Assembly (NCBI GenBank): GCA_050694215.1
Contig: JBOGXB010000030.1
Span: 1-22,382 of the forward strand
Length of the DNA stretch: 22,382 nt
Source: JBOGXB01 sp050694215
Lineage (GTDB): Bacteria; Actinomycetota; CADDZG01; WHSQ01
Direction: 5' to 3'
Shown here: positions 7,001 to 13,863 of the stretch, in pieces
Layout: every line of letters starts with the position of its first letter
Position numbering within the stretch: position 1 is the first letter of the stretch
The notes under the pieces: model-generated
What the model was told of the DNA's origin: nothing
Databases searched by the model: none
The model's input: the letters and a program-made list of their open reading frames with translations, nothing else
Made by a program: the position numbers and the translations under genes

Positions 7001-7996
7001 ATGCTCATCGAAGAGTTCCTCGACCCGAAAATCCTGATCGTCTCGGGCAAGGGCGGGGTCGGAAAAACGACCGTTGCCGCCGCCCTCGCCCTGGTCGCTG
7101 AGCGGCACGACCGCAGGGTCTGCATCGCGGAGGTCGACCCCAAGGGCTCGCTGCCGAGGCTCTTCGACGCACCCGACCTCTCCTACGAGCCCTCGGAGAT
7201 GATCCCCGGCGTGTGGGGGCTGAGCATCCTCCCCGAAGAGAGCCTCGCCGAGTACCTCGCAGTCCAGTACCACATGAGACGTATCTCCAAAGCATTCACC
7301 TCGACCCACTTCGTCGACTACATCACCACGGCGGCGCCGGGACTGAAGGACATCCTCGTCCTGGGCAAGATCTGGTACCTGGAGCAAGGCCGGGGAGGGG
7401 GCAAGTCGCGTTACGACTTCGACACGATCATCGTCGACGCACCCGCGGCGGGACACATGCTGAAGTTCCTCTCCGCGCCGCTGGGTCTGTCAGACGCGGT
7501 CCGGCTAGGTCCGATCCGGCGACAGGCAGAGTGGCTCCTCGAGATGGTGCGCGACCCGAGCCGGACCCGCGTCCACCTCGTGACCCGCCCCGAGGAGATG
7601 CCGGTGGCCGAGACGCTCGAGACCGAGGAGGCCCTACGGACGCGTCTCGAGATCGACGCCGGGCCGATCTTCGCGAACGCTGTCTACTCGGAGCTGCTCA
7701 ACGAGCAAGAGCGTAAGACGTTCGCTCGTGTCGCTGCCGATCGCGACCTCGAGGAGCTGCTGGAATCTGCCGAGGCTGTGGGGCTGGACCTCGAGGGAGA
7801 GGACCTCGACGCCATGCTCCGCTACGCGCTCTTCCTGGATGCGCGGCGCAAGATCCAGGGCCGGCATCTGGCGCAACTCGGCAAGGGGGTCGAGCAACCC
7901 GTGATCGAGCTTCCCTTCCTGTTCTCGGCCGGGCTCGCCCTACCCGACGTCGAAACACTGGCAGACGTCATGGAGGAGGCAGTCGAGAAGACATGA
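7001..7996 (+). CDS. ArsA/Get3-like ATPase, first subunit (Rv3679/BagA-type)
   Basis: A 331-residue soluble P-loop ATPase of the ArsA/Get3 branch of the SIMIBI class. The deviant Walker A motif SGKGGVGKTT contains both the signature lysine (Lys17) and the P-loop lysine (Lys22). Further signs are IAEVDPKGSLPRLFD after the first strand, TTAAPGLKDILVLGKIW, and the switch segment TIIVDAPAAGH. It resembles the mycobacterial Rv3679 protein, which with Rv3680 forms a Get3-like pair (called BagA/BagB). Its stop overlaps the next gene's start by 4 bp (ATGA), implying translational coupling and a heteromeric complex. No arsenic genes (arsR, arsB, arsC) are nearby, so an arsenite-pump role is unlikely. 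Client proteins are unknown. Confidence 0.88.
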   Translation: MLIEEFLDPKILIVSGKGGVGKTTVAAALALVAERHDRRVCIAEVDPKGSLPRLFDAPDLSYEPSEMIPGVWGLSILPEESLAEYLAVQYHMRRISKAFTSTHFVDYITTAAPGLKDILVLGKIWYLEQGRGGGKSRYDFDTIIVDAPAAGHMLKFLSAPLGLSDAVRLGPIRRQAEWLLEMVRDPSRTRVHLVTRPEEMPVAETLETEEALRTRLEIDAGPIFANAVYSELLNEQERKTFARVAADRDLEELLESAEAVGLDLEGEDLDAMLRYALFLDARRKIQGRHLAQLGKGVEQPVIELPFLFSAGLALPDVETLADVMEEAVEKT

Positions 7997-9123
7997 GCCC
8001 GACGATCTCCGACATCACCGCAAAGAAGGAGGTCATCGTCTGCGCAGGAGCAGGCGGTGTCGGCAAGACGACGGTCGCGGCGGCCATCGGACTGCGTGCG
8101 GCGATCGACGGAAAGAAGACGGCAGTTCTCACGATCGACCCCGCCCGGCGCCTCGCGTCGTCGCTCGGGCTGAAAGACCTGTCGAACGAGCCCACCAGGG
8201 TCACCAAGAGGAAGTTTTCATCCGCAGGTATCGAGCCCAAGGGTGAGCTTTGGGCGATGATGCTCGACACCAAGACGACGTTCGATCAGGTCGTCATGCA
8301 GTACGCGCCGACACAGGAGCAGGCCGAGCGGATCATCGCAAACCGCTTCTACCGGAACATCTCCGGGACTCTGTCCGGGACGCAGGAATACATGGCCATG
8401 GAGAAGCTGTACGAGTTATACGGAGACGGTAAGTACGACCTCATCGTCATCGATACACCCCCAACGCGAAACGCCCTGGACTTCCTCGACGCGCCTCGAC
8501 GAATGACGGATTTCTTCGAAAGCAGGGTCCTCAGATGGTTCCTGCTTCCATACATGAAAGCGGGGGGCGGGATGATGCGTGTCGCGAACGTTGCCGCCGC
8601 CACCTTCCTGCGAGTCGTGAAGCGGATCGTGGGTGCCGAGGCCCTGGAAGACACGGCGGAGTTCTTCGGAAGCCTCGAGGGCATGTACGAGGGCTTCAAA
8701 CAACGGGCTCGCGATGTAGCGGCCCTGTTGAAGTCGGACGCGACTTCATTTGTCGTGGTGACGTCTCCCTCTGAGGATTCCGTCACTGAGGCCACGTTCT
8801 TCGCAGCGCGCCTTGACGAGTCCGATCTGCCCTTCGGTGCACTCGTTGTGAATCGCGTGCATCCGAAGATCGGCGACGGCATCGATGTGAGGTCTCGACA
8901 GATCTCTCGTCTGGAACAGGGGAGCCAGGAAGCGAGGATCCTCGCCCGGTTGATCGAGAACGAGGAGGCGTTCATGCGCGTCGTGCACCTCGAGGAGAAG
9001 AACCTCGAGATCCTCGCTCGCCGGATCCCCCGCCATCAGTGGGTACGCGTTCCCTATCTGGAACAGGAAGCCGTCGACTTTCCGGGCCTGCTTGCCATAA
9101 CCGAGGAACTATTCACTCGATAG
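7993..9123 (+). CDS. ArsA/Get3-like ATPase, second subunit (Rv3680/BagB-type)
   Basis: A 376-residue ArsA/Get3-like ATPase that begins inside the stop of the preceding subunit gene (4-bp overlap). The P-loop is CAGAGGVGKTT: the catalytic P-loop lysine is Lys25, but the position of the deviant-Walker signature lysine is alanine (Ala20). LTIDPARRLASSLGL follows, and LIVIDTPPTRNALDFLDAP forms the switch region. A helix-rich insertion (about 155-235, with a hydrophobic FLLPYMKAGGGMMRVANVAAATFL stretch split by glycines) is where Get3-like proteins keep their client-binding helical domain. The difference in the signature residue between the two subunits suggests an asymmetric heterodimer. Mycobacterial Rv3680 is the closest named relative I recognise, from memory and from gene context. 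Confidence 0.88.
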   Translation: MSPTISDITAKKEVIVCAGAGGVGKTTVAAAIGLRAAIDGKKTAVLTIDPARRLASSLGLKDLSNEPTRVTKRKFSSAGIEPKGELWAMMLDTKTTFDQVVMQYAPTQEQAERIIANRFYRNISGTLSGTQEYMAMEKLYELYGDGKYDLIVIDTPPTRNALDFLDAPRRMTDFFESRVLRWFLLPYMKAGGGMMRVANVAAATFLRVVKRIVGAEALEDTAEFFGSLEGMYEGFKQRARDVAALLKSDATSFVVVTSPSEDSVTEATFFAARLDESDLPFGALVVNRVHPKIGDGIDVRSRQISRLEQGSQEARILARLIENEEAFMRVVHLEEKNLEILARRIPRHQWVRVPYLEQEAVDFPGLLAITEELFTR

Positions 9124-9135
9124 GATGCAGAACCG

Positions 9136-10020
9136 ATGATGGCGCAAGCACCTTCCCGTCCCGTTGCGAACCCGCGGCTCGCCCCGATACTCGACGAGGT
9201 CGCGCGCTACGTCGGTCGCCACGGGCTGAAGGAGGGAGCCCCGGGGAGCGCGAAGGGGATCCTTCGCATCGAGCTCGAGCGCCACGTCCGCCGAACTGTG
9301 CAGGTGTACTGGACCCCCTTCTTGGTGGAGATCGAGGGAGATTCGGTCGGGCTTCATCTCGAGGTGGCCGAGCCGCGGGTCCATTGGGCCGAGGCCTATC
9401 TCACACCCGATCAGCGCAACTGGGTCCTATTCTTCGGCGAGCGGCCCGACGGGGACGTCCAGCTCCTCTACTACGAGGACAAGGCGACCCCGGCCGAGGC
9501 AGTCGAGTCGTTCTTCGGGTTCTCGGGGTGGTATGTGCTCACCGCGACCGATACGACGTGGTCCGACGTCGTCTATCAGGTGGCGGACGACCTGCCGTGG
9601 CTCGAGAGGAATAGGGCGCAAGCCAGCCCTGTGGAGGCCGCGGTACAGGAATCGCTCAAGAAGTCGACGATATTCTGGATGAGATGGAGGCACGACGGAA
9701 CCGAGCACACCATGCCGGTCTGGTACCTCTACGACCAGAAGGCTCAGAAGATCTACGTGCTGTCGGGAGAGCGTCAGCAGTTGCTTCCGGGGGCCGAACG
9801 GATCCGCAACTGCGACGTGATCCTTCGGTGGAAGGGACAGAACGCTCAGGTCGCGGAGCTACCCGCAAGTGTCAGGGTGATCGGCGGTGACGATCCCGGG
9901 TGGGCCGAGGTTGCCAACAAGATCGCGGAGAAGCGCCTGAACATCCCGGGCTTGCCCGAGGAGACTGCCCGCAGATGGCGCGACGAGTGCATCATCCTGG
10001 AGCTGACGCTTCGGAGCTAG
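9136..10020 (+). CDS. Conserved hypothetical protein with PNPOx-like (FMN-binding split-barrel) C-terminal half
   Basis: A 294-residue soluble protein, not recognised as a named family. The C-terminal half (about 175-270) reads IFWMRWRHDGTEHTMPVWYLYD, QKIYVLSGERQQLLPG, then RNCDVILRWKG. This is the strand pattern of pyridoxamine-phosphate-oxidase-like split barrels, which bind FMN or F420; the assignment is an inference from pattern only. The N-terminal half (about 40-140) is beta-rich and rich in aromatic residues (VYWTPFLVEIEG, LLYYEDKATPAEAVESFFGF) and unfamiliar. It starts 12 bp after the second ATPase, so it is very likely in that operon and may serve the same process. Two ATGs (9136, 9139) are possible starts. 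Its TAG stop shares a CTAG with the oppositely oriented WhiB gene. Confidence 0.7.
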   Translation: MMAQAPSRPVANPRLAPILDEVARYVGRHGLKEGAPGSAKGILRIELERHVRRTVQVYWTPFLVEIEGDSVGLHLEVAEPRVHWAEAYLTPDQRNWVLFFGERPDGDVQLLYYEDKATPAEAVESFFGFSGWYVLTATDTTWSDVVYQVADDLPWLERNRAQASPVEAAVQESLKKSTIFWMRWRHDGTEHTMPVWYLYDQKAQKIYVLSGERQQLLPGAERIRNCDVILRWKGQNAQVAELPASVRVIGGDDPGWAEVANKIAEKRLNIPGLPEETARRWRDECIILELTLRS

Positions 10021-10262
10021 GCCGGGATCCGCTCTCCTCTGGCGAAGGCTTCCCGGCGGTAGCGGCGGCGCTCCCGCTCCGTCATTCCTCCCCACACACC
10101 GTGGTCGACCGGCTCGGTCATAGCGTAGGAAAGGCATTCGTGCCTCACGGGACACTGGCCACAGATGCGTTTGGCCTCGCGATGCTCCATGGCTCCGGGC
10201 GAGAACCACAGGTTGGGATCGCTACGAGCACAGAGTGCTTCCGCTCGCCAATCCTGATCCAT
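10017..10262 (-). CDS. whiB: WhiB-family iron-sulphur transcriptional regulator
   Basis: An 81-residue WhiB-like protein. Cysteines 11, 34, 37 and 43 (C-x22-C-x2-C-x5-C) are the four ligands of the [4Fe-4S] cluster, and HGVWGGMTERERR is the conserved turn before the basic C-terminal DNA-contacting segment. Such proteins sense redox state or nitric oxide and usually bind the primary sigma factor. The ATG at 10262 gives the usual family N-terminus (MDQDWR before the first Cys). The frame stays open to a GTG at 10292, and a TTG at 10277 has GGAAGGG six bases before it, so the start is not settled. It converges on the Get3-like operon; in mycobacteria whiB4 (Rv3681c) sits next to Rv3679-Rv3680, so it may be WhiB4-type, by context only. 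Confidence 0.9.
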   Translation of the reverse strand: MDQDWRAEALCARSDPNLWFSPGAMEHREAKRICGQCPVRHECLSYAMTEPVDHGVWGGMTERERRRYRREAFARGERIPA

Positions 10263-10292
10263 CCACTTAGAAAGCAATAACAACCCTTCCAC

Positions 10293-10575
10293 GCACCAGG
10301 ATGCCTCTCTCGCTCCAGCGACCCCACGCTAGCTCCGCGAGTGCGAAAAGCCGATAGCTAGTTGAGGGGGTTTTTCGATGGTCTTAGCGAGTCATCGCGC
10401 TCGTAGTCAGTTCGGCCTAGACCTACCTCTACGCACTTTTACGGAGCAGGGCGAGGAGCGCGCGCTGGGGAGCAAGCGGAGTCCCTGCTTCAACCCCGGT
10501 CCAAGGAGTACGAGCAGGAAGTACCCTGACTATGGAAGGCCGTTACAGAAGTCTCGTCCGAGGAGACCGTCCCCC
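10293..10575. other. Intergenic region upstream of whiB, structure-rich, no recognised gene
   Basis: About 280 bp lie upstream of the whiB gene and downstream of copD. An inverted repeat, CTAGCT (10329-10334) with AGCTAG (10356-10361), sits 40-70 bases before the whiB 5' end and is a candidate operator. Further right, GGGGAGCA...TGCT...CCCC (about 10467-10497) and GTCTC (10551-10555) with GAGAC (10563-10567) can fold. I compared the region by eye with cobalamin, SAM-IV, M-box, ydaO, 6S, SRP and tmRNA signatures and matched none. Confidence 0.3.
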
Positions 10576-10698
10576 GTGTTGCTCGCAGCAGAGCTGTTGA
10601 GTCGTCATGCGACCGGCGAAACCGCGATCATCAGTCTGGCGATGGCTGCGTTGATCGGCGCGATCGGTGGCGTTCTTCTCAACCTCGATAAGAGATAG
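10576..10698 (+). CDS. Possible 40-residue hydrophobic peptide (low confidence)
   Basis: A GTG at 10576 with AGGAG ten bases before it opens a 40-residue frame. Its C-terminal half, ETAIISLAMAALIGAIGGVL, is a single apolar, small-residue-rich helix, ending NLDKR. The composition is that of a one-span membrane peptide. Its last 20 bp overlap the end of copD on the other strand. The frame is open well upstream (to 10378) in a region with poor coding character, so the peptide could be chance. No family recognised. Confidence 0.25.
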   Translation: MLLAAELLSRHATGETAIISLAMAALIGAIGGVLLNLDKR

Positions 10699-11722
10699 AC
10701 GTCCGTCCGTCGTGCTCAGAGGCGGCTTCGCGCGTAGGCGCCATGCTCGTGAGAACACCCGTTATCCCCAGCACGGCAACGGCGAGGAGCAGCTCGATGA
10801 CGATCGTGCGTCGGAACAGGGCCCTGGAGGAGCTCGCTCGCCTTCTCCCGATCGCGCCCTCGAGCCGGTGCCGGATGAAGAAGTGATTGAGACCGCCCAC
10901 CACCAGGATCAGCAGGAAAAGGGCAATCTTCATCACGAGCGCGTTTCCGTAGCGCGTGTCGATGAGGTCTTGCAGACGGCCGACTCGGAGCAGGGAGTTG
11001 ACCGTCCCGGTCACGCCGATCGCCGTGATCGAGACGAGGGCGACGGTTGAGAAGCGGACCACCGCCGGCGCGAGCAGACGGAGGCGCTCTCCATCCGAGC
11101 GCCCCCGGCAGGCGTAGGGCAGGACGACCGACAGCACGACGACCCCCGTGAACCAGATCGCCCCGGCGGCGACGTGCACGAGATCGTTGGGAAGGGACAC
11201 CTCGACCCGCTCGCCGGCCGCGGAGTGACCGGCAAGGCTGATGGTGGCCACCAGCGCGGCGGCCATCGCCGCCCATGCGGCCCAGAAGCCTCGCCCCGGA
11301 GATACCTCGCCCTCGAACGTGCCGGACAGCGACCAGGTCCGCACCCGGCGGGCGAGCAACACGACGAGCCCGAGGAGAAGCGGGAGCCTCAGCAGATGCC
11401 AGCGGCCGAAGCTCGAGCCCACGACCGAGCCGAACGCATCCGTGTTCGACTGCCCGCTCACGTCGGCCACGAGCAGCGTCTGCAACAGCAGGGCGATACC
11501 GGTGGCGAGGACCGCGATCGTGATCGCGGCCTGCATCATCTCCTCCAGGCGACTCGCCACCCGAGCACGGACGGTGACCCACTCCGCCGGCAACGTCGCG
11601 AGACTGGGTCGGAGCACCAGGAGAATGACCGGCACGAGCCCGAAGACGAAGCCGTGCGCTGCGAAGGCCAGGAACCTGGTCAGGCCGAGCCCGACGGACC
11701 GGAAGGCTTCCTCGAATCCCAC
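10679..11722 (-). CDS. CopD-family multi-pass membrane protein
   Basis: A 347-residue integral membrane protein with about eight helices. The C-terminal half has the CopD domain pattern: LVHVAAGAIWFTGVVVLSVV, RFSTVALVSITAIGVTGTVNSLL, and TRYGNALVMKIALFLLILVVGG. The N-terminal half has the companion features, FGRWHLLRLPLLL and a histidine in SLAGHSAAG. CopD/YcnJ-type proteins are thought to move copper across the membrane or to bind it; no CopC-like periplasmic domain is fused or adjacent, so copper is uncertain. The start is GTG at 11722, the first possible start after an in-frame TGA at 11743-11741. It lies 18 bp after a 45-residue membrane protein gene and seems to be the last gene of the PP2C-STAS operon, an unusual partnership. 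Confidence 0.85.
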   Translation of the reverse strand: MGFEEAFRSVGLGLTRFLAFAAHGFVFGLVPVILLVLRPSLATLPAEWVTVRARVASRLEEMMQAAITIAVLATGIALLLQTLLVADVSGQSNTDAFGSVVGSSFGRWHLLRLPLLLGLVVLLARRVRTWSLSGTFEGEVSPGRGFWAAWAAMAAALVATISLAGHSAAGERVEVSLPNDLVHVAAGAIWFTGVVVLSVVLPYACRGRSDGERLRLLAPAVVRFSTVALVSITAIGVTGTVNSLLRVGRLQDLIDTRYGNALVMKIALFLLILVVGGLNHFFIRHRLEGAIGRRRASSSRALFRRTIVIELLLAVAVLGITGVLTSMAPTREAASEHDGRTSISYRG

Positions 11723-11740
11723 CGCGTCACCGCACCGGCT

Positions 11741-11878
11741 TCAGGTTCGCTCCTCGCGCTGCTCTCGCAGCTCTCGCCTGCGAGCACGGGCGCGCAACGC
11801 CGAAGCCACGACCAGCATGGTGAAGACCGCCACCGCTGCAGACACGACGGCAACGAGGATCAGTTGGGCCCCCGTCAC
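11741..11878 (-). CDS. Small single-span membrane protein, 45 residues, unknown function
   Basis: A short frame between the STAS and CopD genes, easily missed because of its length. It starts at GTG 11878 (an in-frame TGA lies just upstream, so this is the only possible start) and reads VTGAQLILVAVVSAAVAVF at the N-terminus. About 22 apolar residues form one membrane helix. A strongly charged Arg/Glu tail follows (LRARARRRELREQREERT), which by the positive-inside rule should be cytoplasmic. It begins 12 bp after the STAS stop and ends 18 bp before CopD, all on one strand, so it fits snugly into the operon. No strong ribosome-binding site is visible; coupling to the STAS gene is likely. No family recognised. 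Confidence 0.6.
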   Translation of the reverse strand: MTGAQLILVAVVSAAVAVFTMLVVASALRARARRRELREQREERT

Positions 11879-11890
11879 CGGCGCATCAGC

Positions 11891-12244
11891 TCAGCCCCTG
11901 AAGCCTCTGGCTGCCTCCTCGACGGTGGGGGCGATCGATACCCCTTCTCCAAATCCGGTGATCGAGAACAGCTTGAGGTGTTGCTCACGCGTGCATGCGA
12001 TCGCAAGATCGCCTCCCGCCTCCCGTAACCGGCGCACACCCCCCATCAGGGCGCCCAGGCCCGACGAGTCCATAAACGGAACCCCGTCCAGGTCGACGAC
12101 CACCTTGGGAGAATCCTCGTCGATGACGCGACCGATTGCGTCGCGCAACGTCCCAACCGTATATACGTCGAGATCACCCTCGGGCCGGATGACCTTGTAG
12201 CCCTGCTGGTCTTGGACGTCGATATCTATCTTCTGTTGTGCCAC
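11891..12244 (-). CDS. STAS-domain anti-sigma-factor antagonist (RsbV/SpoIIAA-like)
   Basis: A 117-residue single STAS domain. The pattern VIRPEGDLDVYTVGTLRDAI, then KVVVDLDGVPFMDSSGLGAL, is diagnostic. Ser60 in the D-S-S-G-L-G motif is the residue phosphorylated by an RsbW/SpoIIAB-type kinase in the family and dephosphorylated by a PP2C phosphatase. When unphosphorylated, such proteins bind the anti-sigma kinase and free the sigma factor. The gene overlaps the end of the PP2C gene by 19 bp, which argues strongly that the two act on each other. No RsbW-like kinase or sigma factor gene is present in this window, so the partner must be encoded elsewhere, or the protein works in another partner switch. 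Confidence 0.92.
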   Translation of the reverse strand: MAQQKIDIDVQDQQGYKVIRPEGDLDVYTVGTLRDAIGRVIDEDSPKVVVDLDGVPFMDSSGLGALMGGVRRLREAGGDLAIACTREQHLKLFSITGFGEGVSIAPTVEEAARGFRG

Positions 12245-13809
12245 TGCTGCTGCAGCCCTTTCTCCGAGGTTTCCTCGAGAGGAGCACCCAGAAACTCGAC
12301 GATGAGCATCGTGAGGTCGTCATCGAGCTTACCGGCTGCGAACCGCTCCACGTCCGCCACCACCGCCTTGATCAGGGATTCGGTGTCCAGAGAGGCCAAA
12401 CGCAGCAGGACCTGTGCGAATCGGTGGTCGCCGACGACCTCGCCCTCGGGCGATTTCGCCTCGAGGAACCCGTCCGTGAAGAGGACCAGGCGGTCGCCCG
12501 GCTGGAGCCGCATGAAGCTCTCGGCCCGGCCCGGATCGTCGTACCAACCCAGGGCTCGATTACGAATCCCCTCGAGATAATGGCCCGTGGTAACCGGCTC
12601 CCGCCCATCTGTCGAGGGGCGCAGCAGGAATGGGGCATGGTGGCCCATGTTCATCCAAGTCGCTTCGCCCGTCTGAAGATCGATGCGGATGTAGACGAGG
12701 GTCGCGAAGGACTCGGGATCGGTGGCCTCGGTCAGAGCCTGGTTGATGGAATCGATGACCCGCGCGCCGCTCGCTCCCCGGCCGAGCTCGGCTCGCAATG
12801 AAGCCAGAGCGACGGTCGCCATCAGCGCAGCCCCGATCCCCTTTCCCGATGCGTCGCCTACCACGATGCTGAGGAAGCGGCCCCTCACCTCGACGTCGTA
12901 CCAGTCGCCCCCCACCAGGTTCGCCTGTCGCTGCAGGGGGAAGATCCTCGCCCCGGGGGTCTCTGGAATGCTCCTCTGCAGGAGGTTGCGCTGTATCGAG
13001 GCGGCGATCTCCAGCTCTTTGTCTTGCAACGCGAGCTGCTGGAGGCGTTTCAATCCCACCTGCATCTCGCCGAATCGCGTCGCCAGCTCCCCAACCTCGT
13101 CCCTGGTCGAGATGTCGATCTTCTGATCGAAGTCTCCCCGCCCAACCGCGCGTGCCGCGTCCACGAGCTTCGACAGATTCCGAACGAGGCGGCGCGGCAG
13201 TGTGACTGCCAGCACAGTCCCCAACATCAGAGCGCCGGCAGTCACCAGCACCAAGATCAGAATCGTCGAGTTCGATACCGACACGAGGTCGGTCTCGGTC
13301 TCGACCATCACGCGGTCCTGACTCTCTCGCAGCAGACCGCCGAGTCGTTCGATCTCGGTGATGAGAGGCGTCCCCTCCTGCCCGAGGACCCGAAAGGCCT
13401 GCGACCTCTGGCCTCTTGTCGCGAGCGGTACCACCTGGTCGTCGACGAGCTGGTGAAACGAATCCCCGGCCGAGATCAGCTCGGACAAGAGCTCCCTCTC
13501 TTCGGAAGACCTGAAGAGCTCGTCTGCGCGCGCTTCCCAGAACTGCGACGCCTCCACCTCACTGCGGTACTGATCGAGCAGCGTCTGCTGGCTCCCGATC
13601 AAGAAGCCCCGCACCGCAGCGGACTGCGAGGTGAAAGATCGAACGATCTCGTCGACGGTGACGAGGCCGGGGATCGCGTCGCGGAAGACTCTGCGCTGGA
13701 CCGAACGCAGCGAGTCGAACTGGGACAGCGTGAGCCATCCCAGCAGAGCGATGAGTCCGAGCAACAGGCTGAACCCGCCCACGATCTTCCACCGCAGGGA
13801 CAGCCTCAT
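12226..13809 (-). CDS. Membrane-bound PP2C (SpoIIE/RsbU-type) phosphatase with extracytoplasmic sensor and HAMP
   Basis: About 527 residues from the ATG at 13809 (an in-frame ATG at 13833 would add eight). Residue numbers here count from 13833. TM1 is at about 17-36, followed by a helical extracytoplasmic sensor of about 150 residues (CHASE3 / four-helix-bundle style). TM2 is at about 190-212 and HAMP at about 213-265. The SpoIIE-type PP2C domain covers 300-512, with GGDWYD (308-313), GDASGKG (326-332), LFTDGFLEA and LDDDLTML supplying the metal-binding aspartates. The 13809 start is preferred because GAGGA lies 11 bases before it and MRLSLRWKIVGG is the normal beginning of such proteins. It should dephosphorylate the STAS protein encoded by the overlapping downstream gene, in response to an external or membrane signal. 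Confidence 0.9.
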   Translation of the reverse strand: MRLSLRWKIVGGFSLLLGLIALLGWLTLSQFDSLRSVQRRVFRDAIPGLVTVDEIVRSFTSQSAAVRGFLIGSQQTLLDQYRSEVEASQFWEARADELFRSSEERELLSELISAGDSFHQLVDDQVVPLATRGQRSQAFRVLGQEGTPLITEIERLGGLLRESQDRVMVETETDLVSVSNSTILILVLVTAGALMLGTVLAVTLPRRLVRNLSKLVDAARAVGRGDFDQKIDISTRDEVGELATRFGEMQVGLKRLQQLALQDKELEIAASIQRNLLQRSIPETPGARIFPLQRQANLVGGDWYDVEVRGRFLSIVVGDASGKGIGAALMATVALASLRAELGRGASGARVIDSINQALTEATDPESFATLVYIRIDLQTGEATWMNMGHHAPFLLRPSTDGREPVTTGHYLEGIRNRALGWYDDPGRAESFMRLQPGDRLVLFTDGFLEAKSPEGEVVGDHRFAQVLLRLASLDTESLIKAVVADVERFAAGKLDDDLTMLIVEFLGAPLEETSEKGLQQQWHNRR

Positions 13810-13863
13810 CCCGCAAGTATCCTCGACCCACATGCGTTGCAGAAGCCAGCGCCCGAATCCCGA

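Noticed and set aside
6665..7456. 263-residue minus-strand frame over the start of the first Get3-like ATPase
   Set aside because: Runs through the divergent intergenic hairpins and opposite the P-loop region; no recognisable domain.
7001..9123. Arsenite-efflux ATPase (arsA) annotation for the ATPase pair
   Set aside because: No arsB, arsD, arsR or arsC nearby; the two-gene arrangement and the adjacent WhiB gene fit the mycobacterial Get3-like pair better.
11174..12200. Two long plus-strand frames (284 and 319 residues) over copD and STAS
   Set aside because: Both have shadow composition (His/Arg/Gln- or Ser/Thr/Arg-rich) and are antisense to genes with clear domains.
13024..13863. Long upstream extension of the metallophosphoesterase reading frame
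   Set aside because: The translation is Gln/Arg/His-rich, without domain features, and exactly antisense to the PP2C phosphatase gene; the family's own N-terminus begins near 13864.
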